Below, piece after piece: positions 1 through 6,143 of a DNA stretch of 7,833 nucleotides. This DNA comes from Dehalococcoidia bacterium (lineage in GTDB: Bacteria > Chloroflexota > Dehalococcoidia > Lucifugimonadales > Lucifugimonadaceae): NCBI GenBank assembly GCA_028278465.1, contig JANQEF010000274.1:1-7833 (forward strand), written 5' to 3'. Under the pieces are notes generated by a model, which was given only the letters and a program-made list of their open reading frames with translations, ran no database searches and was not told where the DNA came from. Made by a program: the position numbers and the translations under genes. The stretch's first letter is position 1. The number at the start of each line of letters is the position of its first letter.

Positions 1-1
1 C

Positions 2-145
2 ACGGAGTACAAGGTCTCGGACCCCGACTACATCCCGCTGCGCGAGCTGCAGCCCAGTGTCGAGTCGGCCGGGTTCGAGCGCTGCTCCCGCCACGGGCAC
101 CTACTCCACTACACCCTGGGATTCCGCAAGGCGGCCGCGTCGTGA
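2..145 (+). CDS. C-terminal fragment, possibly a SAM-dependent methyltransferase (cassette 1, first gene)
   Basis: An open frame enters from the left edge and ends at TGA 143-145, giving the last 47 residues of a protein. The fragment contains a segment reading ESAGFERCSRHGHLLHYTLG followed by FRKA. This resembles the C-terminal strand pair of some class I SAM-dependent methyltransferases, where an 'AAGF' helix end is followed by strands ending in a G-x-R-K tail. That resemblance is the only basis for the guess, because no SAM-binding motif lies in the visible part. Its stop codon overlaps the GTG of the next gene (GTGA, 142-145), which suggests translational coupling within one two-gene cassette. 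Other enzyme families are possible. That the frame is coding is fairly likely; the family is uncertain. Confidence 0.5.
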   Translation, partial: TEYKVSDPDYIPLRELQPSVESAGFERCSRHGHLLHYTLGFRKAAAS

Positions 146-663
146 CGGGGCGCTCATCGAGCTCGATGGCGTCGTTCTTGACGGGCACGCGAACGCTGTG
201 GTTCTTGTTCGCCGCCACACTGGCGCTTTCGTGCTCCTTCCCCGTCGCAACGCTTCATTGGCAGCTCACTCTTCTCGACGGGATCACATCCCCAGCCGAG
301 GCGAGAAGCGTCCTCGAGGGGCTCACGCCTCACCAGAGGATGGTTCATGCGTGGATCACGGCGACACTCGACGTCGCGTATCCCTTCGCCTACGGCGGCC
401 TGTTCGCCGGCAGCGTATTGCGAGTGTTCACACGCCACGGCCGCTACCTAGCGTTGCCGGCGCTCCTGGTCATCCCGATCGACCTCGTCGAGGGCGCCGT
501 GCAGATCCTGGCTCTCACCGGCACGGCCGATTGGCTCGCCTTGAAGGCGGTCGTGACGCCGGCGAAGATGCTGTTGTTCGTCGCGGCGCTCCTCCTCGCT
601 ACCGCGGCCTGGGCAACCTGGCTGTACCAGCGCACGGCCGGCAGCGACCGTCACGGCGCCTAG
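142..663 (+). CDS. Hypothetical four-helix integral membrane protein (cassette 1, second gene)
   Basis: The product is 173 residues with four hydrophobic stretches at about residues 18-36, 73-94, 102-123 and 137-160, so it is probably an inner-membrane protein. Polar residues lie in or beside the helices: D76 and Y79 near helix 2, D114 and E117 in a PIDLVEG segment of helix 3, and K135 and K142 flanking helix 4. This pattern occurs in uncharacterised small membrane proteins, and I cannot assign a function. The chosen GTG start overlaps the upstream stop (GTGA). An ATG at 166 would remove eight Ser-rich residues and leave all four helices, so it is a serious alternative. The stop codon TAG 661-663 lies inside the R'' core of the following attC (GCCTAGC), placing the gene as the terminal gene of its cassette. 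Confidence 0.75.
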   Translation: MTGRSSSSMASFLTGTRTLWFLFAATLALSCSFPVATLHWQLTLLDGITSPAEARSVLEGLTPHQRMVHAWITATLDVAYPFAYGGLFAGSVLRVFTRHGRYLALPALLVIPIDLVEGAVQILALTGTADWLALKAVVTPAKMLLFVAALLLATAAWATWLYQRTAGSDRHGA

Positions 664-785
664 CAAGGGGTTGTTGCGGACCGCCTTGCGCGGTGCCGCA
701 CCTGGGTGTGTAGAATCAAGAGTCAACTGCAGGGCGCGTCAGCTAGCCGTCAAACGGCGGTCGCTGAACCCCTGGCCCGTCAGGC
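658..785 (+). repeat. attC site 1 (subfamily B)
   Basis: R'' is GCCTAGC (658-664) and R' is GTCAGGC (779-785). The arms between them are complementary: AGGGGTT and GCGGACCGCC on the 5' side pair with the GGCGGTCGCTGAACCCC arm on the 3' side. A small inner hairpin (ACCGC 680-684 with GCGGT 690-694) sits just inside the 5' arm. R' departs from the GTTRRRY consensus (GTC instead of GTT). Confidence 0.85.
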
Positions 786-792
786 GGCAGGG

Positions 793-1356
793 ATGATCCC
801 CGCTGGGTTCATGTACAAGGAGCCCATCTTCGCTCCTGCTTGGGTGGGCGCCCCGGAGGGCGCCCGCCTCCACTCACTCAGCGGCTGCATCTCCCACTAC
901 TTCACCGACTACATTCGCTACTGGCAGCACAACGGTTTCTGGCTGTTCGACTCACCCGAGGTGCTCGATCAAGTCGCCGCCAAGGCGCAGACCAATGCTT
1001 CCCACTTCGATCTCCTCTATTTCGAGGTGGCCGAGACCCAGTTCGACGAAGCACGATCTTCATGGCTGCCGGTCACGCCAGACCCGTCGTTCCCTACGTC
1101 TGTTCGGCGCCCGAGTCACAGCACGCTACTCGGCCACGACATCGTCTGCTTCTCTGGTGGCACATCGCCCGAATGCTCGCCCATCACTTGTTGCGGGCTT
1201 GGGTCGACCGTAGCCCTCAATCAAGCCGCCCTACTCGAGACCGAGGCTCGGGCACGAGAGGCCCTCGAGTCGGGCCTCTGCAACGAGACCGAGCCAGGTC
1301 CCTTCCGCATCGTCTCGGTTTCTCTCGTGCGCCTCGGCGACCCGCCTGCGGCCTAA
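793..1356 (+). CDS. Conserved hypothetical protein with SGCIS / YWQHNG / FDSPE signature (cassette 2)
   Basis: The product is 187 residues, apparently soluble: I see no signal peptide or membrane helix. Conserved-looking blocks in order are MIPAGFMYK at the N-terminus, SGCISHYFTDYIRYWQHNG and WLFDSPEV around residues 29-57, YFEVAETQFDEA around 76-87, and a Cys-containing SPECSPITCCG segment around 127-137, then an EPGPFRIVSV tail. I recognise the combination as a conserved uncharacterised family found in scattered bacteria, but know no function for it. The Cys residues (C32, C122, C130, C135, C136) could bind metal or form disulfides; this is inference. The ATG at 793 is 7 nt after R' of attC1. 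The frame stays open upstream, but only through attC DNA. A second ATG at 811 is possible. The stop TAA (1354-1356) is part of the R'' core of attC2. Confidence 0.82.
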   Translation: MIPAGFMYKEPIFAPAWVGAPEGARLHSLSGCISHYFTDYIRYWQHNGFWLFDSPEVLDQVAAKAQTNASHFDLLYFEVAETQFDEARSSWLPVTPDPSFPTSVRRPSHSTLLGHDIVCFSGGTSPECSPITCCGLGSTVALNQAALLETEARAREALESGLCNETEPGPFRIVSVSLVRLGDPPAA

Positions 1357-1480
1357 CAAGGGGGGTGCAGCTGCCAGCCTACACGGTGGCGCGCCTAGGG
1401 GTGTACCCTCTCGAGACTACGAGCAGGGTCCATCAGCCTGCCGTCACGTCGGCCGCAGCTGAACCCCCAGTCGGTTGGAC
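1351..1480 (+). repeat. attC site 2 (subfamily A)
   Basis: R'' is GCCTAAC (1351-1357), a perfect RYYYAAC core, and R' is GTTGGAC (1474-1480), a perfect GTTRRRY core. The arms GGGGGTGCAGCTGCC and GGCCGCAGCTGAACCCC are complementary. The central region carries the subfamily A block TACAC...GGCGCGCC...GTGTACC, whose TACAC/GTGTA ends can form an inner hairpin. Confidence 0.92.
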
Positions 1481-1494
1481 GGCGGAACGGATCA

Positions 1495-1836
1495 ATGAGC
1501 AAACTCGATGACATGACGCGAAGACGAAAGGAGTCGCACGCGAAGCTCCTCGCCGCCAAGTCGCGCGTCTACCAGGCCTTCCTCGAAATGGAACGAGCGG
1601 CTTTCGCGGACGGCGCCCTTTCCAAGAAACACAAGGAACTCATTGCCATCGGCGTTTCGGTCGCAACAGACTGCGAGTCCTGCATGCAGTGGCACATCGA
1701 GCAGGCGGCGGCAGCAGGTGCCTCCGAAGCCGAGGTCCTCGAGTCCGTGGAAGTCGGAATGGAAATGGCAGGCGGCCCTGGGACGGTGTCGGCTCGTTTC
1801 GCCCTCGAGGTCATGGAGAGCGTCTTCCCGAAATAG
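1495..1836 (+). CDS. Carboxymuconolactone decarboxylase / AhpD-like family protein (cassette 3)
   Basis: The product is 113 residues, the usual size of a single-domain carboxymuconolactone decarboxylase (CMD) protein. The key motif is C60-E-S-C63-M-Q-W-H67, the CxxCxxxH signature of AhpD-type members, in which the cysteines are redox-active and the histidine assists. It follows a helix with KHKELIAIGVSVAT (about 45-58), as the fold expects. Family members act as alkylhydroperoxidase-like thiol reductases or as decarboxylases; the CxxC favours a redox role in the cytosol. The exact substrate cannot be told. The ATG at 1495 lies 14 nt after R' of attC2, with only a weak purine stretch (GGCGGAACGG) before it. 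The stop is 18 nt before attC3. An N-terminal basic helix (about residues 8-24) precedes the core. Confidence 0.9.
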   Translation: MSKLDDMTRRRKESHAKLLAAKSRVYQAFLEMERAAFADGALSKKHKELIAIGVSVATDCESCMQWHIEQAAAAGASEAEVLESVEVGMEMAGGPGTVSARFALEVMESVFPK

Positions 1837-1854
1837 GGCACCCGCTCGCTGGCC

Positions 1855-1982
1855 GCCTGACAAAGGGCTGCAGCTGCCGGCCTACACGGCGGCGCGCCTG
1901 GGCGTGTACCCTTACGACACCACGAGCGGATCGATCAGCCTGCCGTCACGTCGGCCGCAACTGAACCTCTGGTCCGTTGGAC
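1855..1982 (+). repeat. attC site 3 (subfamily A)
   Basis: R'' is GCCTGAC (1855-1861) and R' is GTTGGAC (1976-1982). The arms GCTGCAGCTGCCGGCC and GGCCGCAACTGAAC are complementary with a few mismatches. The centre keeps TACAC...GGCGCGCC...GTGTACC. R'' has GAC in place of the consensus AAC. Confidence 0.9.
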
Positions 1983-2005
1983 AGCAGGAAGGCAGCTGCA
2001 CGCGA

Positions 2006-2998
2006 ATGCGTGTCCTCGTCACTGGAAGTGCTGGACATCTCGGTGAGGGTCTCGTCCGGACACTTCGGGAGCGCCAACATGAGGTCGTAGGTATCGACCT
2101 CCTCGATTCGCCCTTCACGACCGACATCGGCTGCGTCTCGGACAAGGACTTCGTCCAAAGATGTGCGCGCGGAGTCGATTGGGTCTTCCACGCCGCTACG
2201 CTCCACAAGCCCCACGTGGCAACGCACTCGCGCGCCGCGTTTCTGGAGACCAACATCGCGGGGACCCTCTGCGTTCTTGAAGCAGCGCTTCGTGGTGGTG
2301 CCGCTGGGGTCGTCTTCAGCAGCACTACGAGCACCTTCGGAGCTGCGCTCAGGCCTGCGGACGGCGAGCCCGCCGTCTGGGTCACCGAGGACTTGGCCTG
2401 CATTCCGAGGAACATCTACGGGACCACCAAGAAGGCCGCCGAGGATCTCTGCGAGCTCTTCTTCCGTTCGAAGGGATTGCCGTGCATCGTCCTGCGAACC
2501 GCCCGGTTCTTTCCCGAAGCGGACGACGATCAGGACCTGCGGGACCGGTACGATGACCTCAATCTCAAGGTGAACGAGTACCTGTATCGACGGCTCGATC
2601 TTGCCGACGCCGTCGAGGCGCACATCCTCGCCGCGGAACGGGCCGCAGATCTCGGCTTTGGGCGCTACGTCCTGAGCGCAACCAGCCCATTCGAGCCGCA
2701 ACATCTCGCTTCGCTTGGAACGGATGCCCCGGCGGTGGTTCGGAGCATCTTTCCGGAATACGAGGATGCCTACCGCCAACGGAGCTGGAAGATGCTGCCA
2801 TCAATTGACCGCGTCTACGTCAATCGCCGGGCGAGGGATGAGCTTGGTTGGAGGCCGCGCTTCGACTTCCAACACGCGATCGATGCCCTGCGGCACGATG
2901 GCGACGTGTTCAGTCCGCTTGCAAGAGCGGTCGGGAGCAAGGGGTATCACCCGCAGACCTTCGAAGAGGGCCCGTACCCGGTCGACGGCAGTGGGTAG
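2006..2998 (+). CDS. NAD-dependent epimerase/dehydratase, extended SDR family (cassette 4)
   Basis: The product is 330 residues, the normal length for an extended short-chain dehydrogenase/reductase such as nucleotide-sugar epimerases. The Rossmann dinucleotide motif is G7-S-A-G10-H-L-G13 after strand MRVLVT. D31 at the end of the second strand favours NAD(H). HAAT at 62-65 matches the conserved HxA segment. The catalytic residues are probably T107/T108 in FSSTTS and Y138-G-T-T-K142. Late motifs (RRLDLADAVEAH, about 205-216, and RRARDELGWRPR, about 290-301) are typical of UDP- or GDP-sugar modifying members. The substrate cannot be assigned, but a sugar-nucleotide or surface-polysaccharide role is usual. 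The ATG at 2006 is 23 nt after R' of attC3 and follows AGGAAGG (1986-1992). The open frame extends far upstream but only through attC3 and an alternative frame of the previous gene, so the longer start is rejected. Confidence 0.93.
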   Translation: MRVLVTGSAGHLGEGLVRTLRERQHEVVGIDLLDSPFTTDIGCVSDKDFVQRCARGVDWVFHAATLHKPHVATHSRAAFLETNIAGTLCVLEAALRGGAAGVVFSSTTSTFGAALRPADGEPAVWVTEDLACIPRNIYGTTKKAAEDLCELFFRSKGLPCIVLRTARFFPEADDDQDLRDRYDDLNLKVNEYLYRRLDLADAVEAHILAAERAADLGFGRYVLSATSPFEPQHLASLGTDAPAVVRSIFPEYEDAYRQRSWKMLPSIDRVYVNRRARDELGWRPRFDFQHAIDALRHDGDVFSPLARAVGSKGYHPQTFEEGPYPVDGSG

Positions 2999-3010
2999 CT
3001 CGAGCCTGCT

Positions 3011-3145
3011 GCCCAGCAAGCGATTGCAGCCGACGTCCAAGAGCTCGTTCCAATCGATCCGTGGTACCGTTCTCGCGGCGGGCGCGGCGCCCCAGCGTTG
3101 GTGGCCAGCGCTGTTGGGCGCGGCTGAACCGCCGACCCGTTGGCA
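3011..3145 (+). repeat. attC site 4 (divergent)
   Basis: R'' is GCCCAGC (3011-3017) and R' is GTTGGCA (3139-3145). The inner arms GCGATTGCAGCCGACG and GCGGCTGAACCGC are recognisable as L'' and L'. The centre is unlike the other nine sites and lacks both the GGCGCGCC block and the TGTGGCACAATG block. At 135 bp it is the longest site in the window. It probably came with cassette 4 from another array. The site call is less secure than the others because R' ends in A rather than a pyrimidine. Confidence 0.75.
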
Positions 3146-3194
3146 GCGTCGAGCTTGCTGACGGTTCCAGCGCCCATTCGGGTTCGGTTCTCTC

Positions 3195-3198
3195 GGAG
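3195..3198 (+). promoter_or_regulatory. Ribosome binding site for the PAP2 gene
   Basis: GGAG ends 5 nt before the GTG at 3204. It supports this GTG as the real start over downstream ATG codons (for example at 3306), which would cut off the first membrane region. Confidence 0.55.
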
Positions 3199-3203
3199 AT
3201 CAC

Positions 3204-4178
3204 GTGGCCGAGCTGGACTTCGATCTCAACTTGATTCGAGCGGTCGCGGAGAGCCGGACGCCACCCGCCACGGTCGTCTTCCAGCTCTTCACGTGGCTGG
3301 GCGAGATGGAAGGCTACATCCTGGTCGTGGCGGCGATTCACGGCGCCTTCGACAAGCGGTTGGCGTTTCGTCTGGCGATGCTCGCGCTCGTGACGATGTC
3401 GATCAACCACGTGATGAAGACCATCATCGCCAACCCGCGGCCCTTCGTAGCCGAGGGCTCGTTCTTGCAGAACTGGGCCGTGTCCGAGGCAAAGGCGGCG
3501 GAGCTCGTCGCTGAGTACTCGACGCCTTCTGGGCATGCGATGGCAGGGGGCAGTTTCTACACGTTTCTCTTTGCGAGTGTGACGAACCGCTGGATCAAGT
3601 GGCTCGCGGTTGCTGCAGTCCTTTGCACGGGGATCTCACGGCCCTACCTCGGTGTCCACTACGTCGAGGACGTTCTGCTTGGCTGGCCGATCGGAATCGG
3701 CCTCGCGCTGCTTGCTCTTCGCTGCGGTGGGCGTCTCGAGGACCGATGGCTCCGGCTGTCGACACCGGCACGGTGCGTGACCGTCGTCCTGGCGAGCGCA
3801 GTCGCAATCGCAGGCACGGGCCCTCTCTACGCCGACGTGCCATATGGCCAACCCCTGCCCTTCGTGAGCTACCTCGGGCTGCTGTCCGGCCTCTCCGTGG
3901 CGTACCCACTCGAGCTCGTCCACGTCGGCTTCGACCCTCGGAGCTCGACGAGGCTCCTCAAAGCCGCACGCACGATGCTTGGCGTCTTCCTCGTCATGGG
4001 TGTCCTTCTCGTCCTGGATGCGCCCCTTGGTTCCGTGGCAACCGATGGCTCCCTCCTCGGGAACGCCCTTCGCTATCTCCGCTACTTCGCGGCAGGGCTC
4101 GTCGGCATGCTTGCAGCACCCTATCTCTACGTGCGGCTCGGCTGGGCGGGACGCCACCCGACGATGGATTGCAGCTGA
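3204..4178 (+). CDS. PAP2-superfamily membrane phosphatase (cassette 5)
   Basis: The product is 324 residues and strongly hydrophobic. All three phosphatase motifs of the PAP2 / acid phosphatase superfamily are intact: K72-(x6)-R79-P80, P108-S-G-H111, and S145-R146-(x5)-H152-(x3)-D156. The family dephosphorylates phospholipid head groups such as phosphatidate or isoprenyl pyrophosphates; the two His residues act as nucleophile and acid/base. The catalytic part ends near residue 175. About 150 further residues hold several more membrane segments (roughly 190-210, 220-240, 260-280, 295-315), an extension beyond the minimal PAP2 unit, so the protein could be a lipid or sugar-phosphate phosphatase with an added membrane domain. 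The GTG start has GGAG 5 nt upstream. The leader after attC4 is 58 nt, the longest here. The last seven codons and the stop lie inside attC5. Confidence 0.92.
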   Translation: MAELDFDLNLIRAVAESRTPPATVVFQLFTWLGEMEGYILVVAAIHGAFDKRLAFRLAMLALVTMSINHVMKTIIANPRPFVAEGSFLQNWAVSEAKAAELVAEYSTPSGHAMAGGSFYTFLFASVTNRWIKWLAVAAVLCTGISRPYLGVHYVEDVLLGWPIGIGLALLALRCGGRLEDRWLRLSTPARCVTVVLASAVAIAGTGPLYADVPYGQPLPFVSYLGLLSGLSVAYPLELVHVGFDPRSSTRLLKAARTMLGVFLVMGVLLVLDAPLGSVATDGSLLGNALRYLRYFAAGLVGMLAAPYLYVRLGWAGRHPTMDCS

Positions 4179-4286
4179 CGGCCTCTGCTCGCCTTGGCGT
4201 GGAGCTCGTGTGGCATCATGGAGCCCCTGGCCGGGTGCACCAGCCAGCCGTCAGACCGGCGGCAGCTGAACCCCAGTCCGCCAGGC
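4156..4286 (+). repeat. attC site 5 (subfamily B)
   Basis: R'' is ACCCGAC (4156-4162) and R' is GCCAGGC (4280-4286). The arms ATTGCAGCTGACGGCC and GGCGGCAGCTGAACCCC are complementary. The centre holds TGTGGCATCATGG and CCAGCCAGCCGTCAGACCGG, which group it with sites 8 and 10. The upstream gene reads through R'' and stops at TGA 4176-4178 in the L'' box. R' lacks the GTT of the consensus. Confidence 0.82.
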
Positions 4287-4290
4287 GGCC

Positions 4291-4295
4291 GGAAG
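4291..4295 (+). promoter_or_regulatory. Ribosome binding site for the DUF1772-like gene
   Basis: GGAAG lies 7 nt before ATG 4303 and 4 nt after the R' core of attC5, so the site is carried at the very head of cassette 6. Confidence 0.5.
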
Positions 4296-4302
4296 AGACG
4301 AC

Positions 4303-4773
4303 ATGCCCTCACTGCTCGCGCAGCTGGCCGCTCTCCTGCTTGGTCTCCTCACAGGCGCGATGCTGCTGATCGGCATCTCCCTCGTGCCCTACTGGACCTC
4401 GCTCGAGCCCGTCGAGTTCTCACGGTGGTTTGCTGCCAACTCTTCGCTCATCGGCCGGCTCATGGTTCCGTTGGGCTCCCTCGCCACCGTAGTGACCGTT
4501 CTCGCTGCCGTATCAGCGGCCGTCCGCCGCCTTCCCGGCTGGCATTGGATCGCGACGGCGGCGATCGCGGCGCTGTTCGTCGCGGCGATCTATCCGCTCT
4601 ACTACACAACCGCCAACGCTGCGCTGAGCTCAGGCGCACTTGCGCCGGCGGAAATCACGGCGGAGCTCGCGCGGTGGCGCACCTGGCATTGGGCGCGCAT
4701 CGTGGCCGGCGCCGTCGCGTTCGTCGCGGCCATTCGTGGATGTTCTCTAGCCGCGAGGTGGCCGGCCGCCTGA
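4303..4773 (+). CDS. DUF1772 / anthrone-oxygenase-like membrane protein (cassette 6)
   Basis: The product is 156 residues with four membrane segments at about 5-28, 50-74, 82-103 and 130-149. The layout matches DUF1772 (anthrone oxygenase-like) proteins: a first helix with glycines, a loop with W and F residues before helix 2, a YP-L-Y-Y-T-T-A-N segment near residues 97-105, then A-R-W-R-T-W-H-W-A-R around 122-131 leading into the last helix. The N near 105 and the W/H/R cluster are the residues most characteristic of the family. Some relatives act in polyketide oxidation, but most are uncharacterised, so no substrate is proposed. The ATG follows a good ribosome binding site. The stop TGA (4771-4773) is part of the R'' core of attC6. 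Confidence 0.82.
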   Translation: MPSLLAQLAALLLGLLTGAMLLIGISLVPYWTSLEPVEFSRWFAANSSLIGRLMVPLGSLATVVTVLAAVSAAVRRLPGWHWIATAAIAALFVAAIYPLYYTTANAALSSGALAPAEITAELARWRTWHWARIVAGAVAFVAAIRGCSLAARWPAA

Positions 4774-4895
4774 CAGGGGTTGCAGCTGCCGGCCTCAGCG
4801 GCGGTGCGCCGGAGCATGTACCTTCATGGGACTGCGAGCGGGGTCCATCAGCCTGCCGTCACGTCGGCGGCAGCTGAATCCCTGGTCCGTTGGGT
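4768..4895 (+). repeat. attC site 6 (subfamily A, decayed centre)
   Basis: R'' is GCCTGAC (4768-4774) and R' is GTTGGGT (4889-4895), a good GTTRRRY core. The arms AGGGGTTGCAGCTGCCGGCC and GGCGGCAGCTGAATCCCT are complementary. The centre aligns with subfamily A but the GGCGCGCC palindrome and the TACAC/GTGTA pair are partly lost (GGTGCGCC and CATGTACC). Confidence 0.9.
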
Positions 4896-4900
4896 GGCGT

Positions 4901-5305
4901 GTGAGGCTCCTCCTCCTGGCGTCGGGTGCTCTTTGTTGCACCTCCTGCGTGCCGACGCTCGACGCCCACGTATTCAACGCCAGCAGCACGAAGGCAATCA
5001 TCTTCGCCTCCGACACCATCACCATTCCACCGGGACGCTGGCGAAGAGTCCTTCTGTCGCCATACCCAGCTGACGGCATCAGGGTCTCCCTTTCCGACCA
5101 GGAGTTCCGATACCCGCAGCCCCCGCATCCACCCAGCGAGTTCGTTTCCCCCGGCCTCTTCGGTGGCACCGCCCGCATTCGGCTGGAGGCCGACGGTGCT
5201 TTCACGCTACTCGACCCCAACTCGAGGTCCGAGGATGCACAGATCGATCCGCAACCACCTGGGTTCCCGGTCTTGCCTTCCCAGCCACGCTTACCCACCG
5301 CCTGA
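4901..5305 (+). CDS. Small putative lipoprotein of unknown function (cassette 7)
   Basis: The product is 134 residues. The N-terminus MRLLLLASGALCCTSC is a short charged start, a hydrophobic stretch and a Cys at residue 16 preceded by T-S, which looks like a lipoprotein signal, although the Cys at -3 is unusual for a lipobox. The mature part is rich in beta-forming residues, with ITIPPGRWRRVLLSPYP (about 40-56) and a Pro-rich stretch YPQPPHPP near 70-77, then GTARIRLEADGAFTLL. I do not recognise a family; a surface-exposed or periplasmic beta protein is the likeliest reading. The GTG at 4901 is 5 nt after R' of attC6. The frame is open upstream to an ATG at 4826, but that is inside attC6 and would bury the signal peptide, so GTG is preferred. 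The stop TGA is part of the R'' core of attC7. Confidence 0.7.
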   Translation: MRLLLLASGALCCTSCVPTLDAHVFNASSTKAIIFASDTITIPPGRWRRVLLSPYPADGIRVSLSDQEFRYPQPPHPPSEFVSPGLFGGTARIRLEADGAFTLLDPNSRSEDAQIDPQPPGFPVLPSQPRLPTA

Positions 5306-5428
5306 CGAGGGGTTGCAGCGAGCGGCCTACACGGTGGCGCGCCTGGGCGTGTACCCTGTCGTTGCTGCGAGCGGGGTCCATCAGCCTGCCGTCACGTCGG
5401 CCGCAGCTGAACCCCTCGTCCGCTAGGC
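5300..5428 (+). repeat. attC site 7 (subfamily A)
   Basis: R'' is GCCTGAC (5300-5306) and R' is GCTAGGC (5422-5428). The arms GAGGGGTTGCAGC and GCAGCTGAACCCCTC are complementary. The centre keeps TACAC...GGCGCGCC...GTGTACC. R' has GCT instead of GTT at the cleavage triplet. Confidence 0.87.
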
Positions 5429-5444
5429 AGCGAGGCGAGTCCAG

Positions 5445-5993
5445 TTGCCCGAAGCCCTTCCTGACTTCCGATACCATCCCGATCCCGTCGCCAGCGGTGC
5501 AATCGAGCGCTCCGAAACGAAATGCATCGTTTGCGGCCAGAACCGGGGCTTCATCTACGCTGGCCCGGTCTACGCGGAGGAGGAGTTCTACAAGGAGATC
5601 TGTCCGTGGTGCATCGCAGATGGGCGGGCCCATCGAGAACTCCAAGCAGAGTTCTTCGACTCCGCCGGCGTCGGCGGCGGTGGCGTATGGGAGTCGGTTT
5701 CAGACGAAGTCGTGGCAGCCATCGCCGAGCGGACTCCGAGCTTCTCCGGATGGCAGCAGGAACGCTGGTTCACTTGTTGCGGTGATGCGGCCGCGTTCGT
5801 CGGCCGTGCCGGCACTCGAGAGCTCCAGGCACACGGACCCGAGGCGCATGAAGCGATCCGAAGAGAGGCGGGACTCGACGCCTCAGCCTGGTCAGACTAC
5901 CTGGACGAACTGGACGGCGAAGGCAGTCCGACGGCCTATCTCTTCCGTTCCCTCCATTGCGGCAGCTTCGGCGGCTACTCGGACTGCGACTAG
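5445..5993 (+). CDS. CbrC family protein (UPF0167, colicin E2 tolerance type) (cassette 8)
   Basis: The product is 182 residues, close to the family's usual length. The N-terminus LPDFRYHPDPVASGAI (5-20) is the family hallmark. It is followed by C27-I-V-C30-G with RGFIYAGPVY and then C53-P-W-C56-I-A-D-G, two CxxC pairs that suggest a structural metal site. Later blocks are RTPSFSGWQQERW (96-108), T-C111-C112-G-D, and the C-terminal LFRSLHCG. The E. coli relative CbrC is linked to colicin E2 tolerance under the CreBC regulator; the molecular action is not established, so a stress or bacteriocin-tolerance role here is only inference. The start is TTG at 5445, 16 nt after R' of attC7 and behind the purine-rich run GCGAGGCGAG; no ATG or GTG is better placed before the conserved N-terminus. 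The stop is 12 nt before attC8. Confidence 0.9.
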   Translation: MPEALPDFRYHPDPVASGAIERSETKCIVCGQNRGFIYAGPVYAEEEFYKEICPWCIADGRAHRELQAEFFDSAGVGGGGVWESVSDEVVAAIAERTPSFSGWQQERWFTCCGDAAAFVGRAGTRELQAHGPEAHEAIRREAGLDASAWSDYLDELDGEGSPTAYLFRSLHCGSFGGYSDCD

Positions 5994-6005
5994 GCTTGAC
6001 GCGCC

Positions 6006-6134
6006 GCCCACCGAGGGGATGCAGCGGACCGCCTCCTGCGAGGCGGACCTACGTCTGTGGCACAATGCATCCAACAGCCGGGCGTTGCAGCCAGCCGTCG
6101 AACCGGCCGCAGCTGAATCCCTGGTCCGTTGGGC
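6006..6134 (+). repeat. attC site 8 (subfamily B)
   Basis: R'' is GCCCACC (6006-6012) and R' is GTTGGGC (6128-6134), a perfect core. The arms GAGGGGATGCAGCGG and CCGCAGCTGAATCCCT are complementary. A perfect inner 7-bp hairpin is present: CCGCCTC (6029-6035), loop CTGC, GAGGCGG (6040-6046). The centre holds TGTGGCACAATGC, shared with site 10. A second R''-like string, GCTTGAC, lies just upstream at 5994-6000. Confidence 0.88.
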
Positions 6135-6143
6135 GGCGGGAGC

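Noticed and set aside
840..1511. Second + strand frame across cassette 2 and attC2
   Set aside because: It is an Arg/Pro-rich shadow frame that runs through attC2, while the competing frame has conserved motifs and ends at R''.
1643..2005. Long N-terminal extension of the epimerase gene
   Set aside because: It overlaps the CMD gene in another frame and then crosses attC3. The Rossmann start MRVLVTGSAGHLG begins at ATG 2006, the normal family start.
1946..2779. Long minus-strand frame opposite the epimerase gene
   Set aside because: In GC-rich DNA the strand opposite a real gene often stays open. The + strand frame has intact SDR motifs and the minus frame shows no recognisable domain.
3113..3119. 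Perfect GTTGGGC inside attC4 as the true R' core
   Set aside because: The L'-like GCGGCTGAACC follows it, and the arm-to-core spacing seen in the other nine sites places R' at 3139-3145.
5994..6000. GCTTGAC as the R'' core of attC8
   Set aside because: Alignment of the GAGGGG and TGCAGCGG arm with the other sites puts R'' at 6006-6012. The string is noted only as a lookalike.
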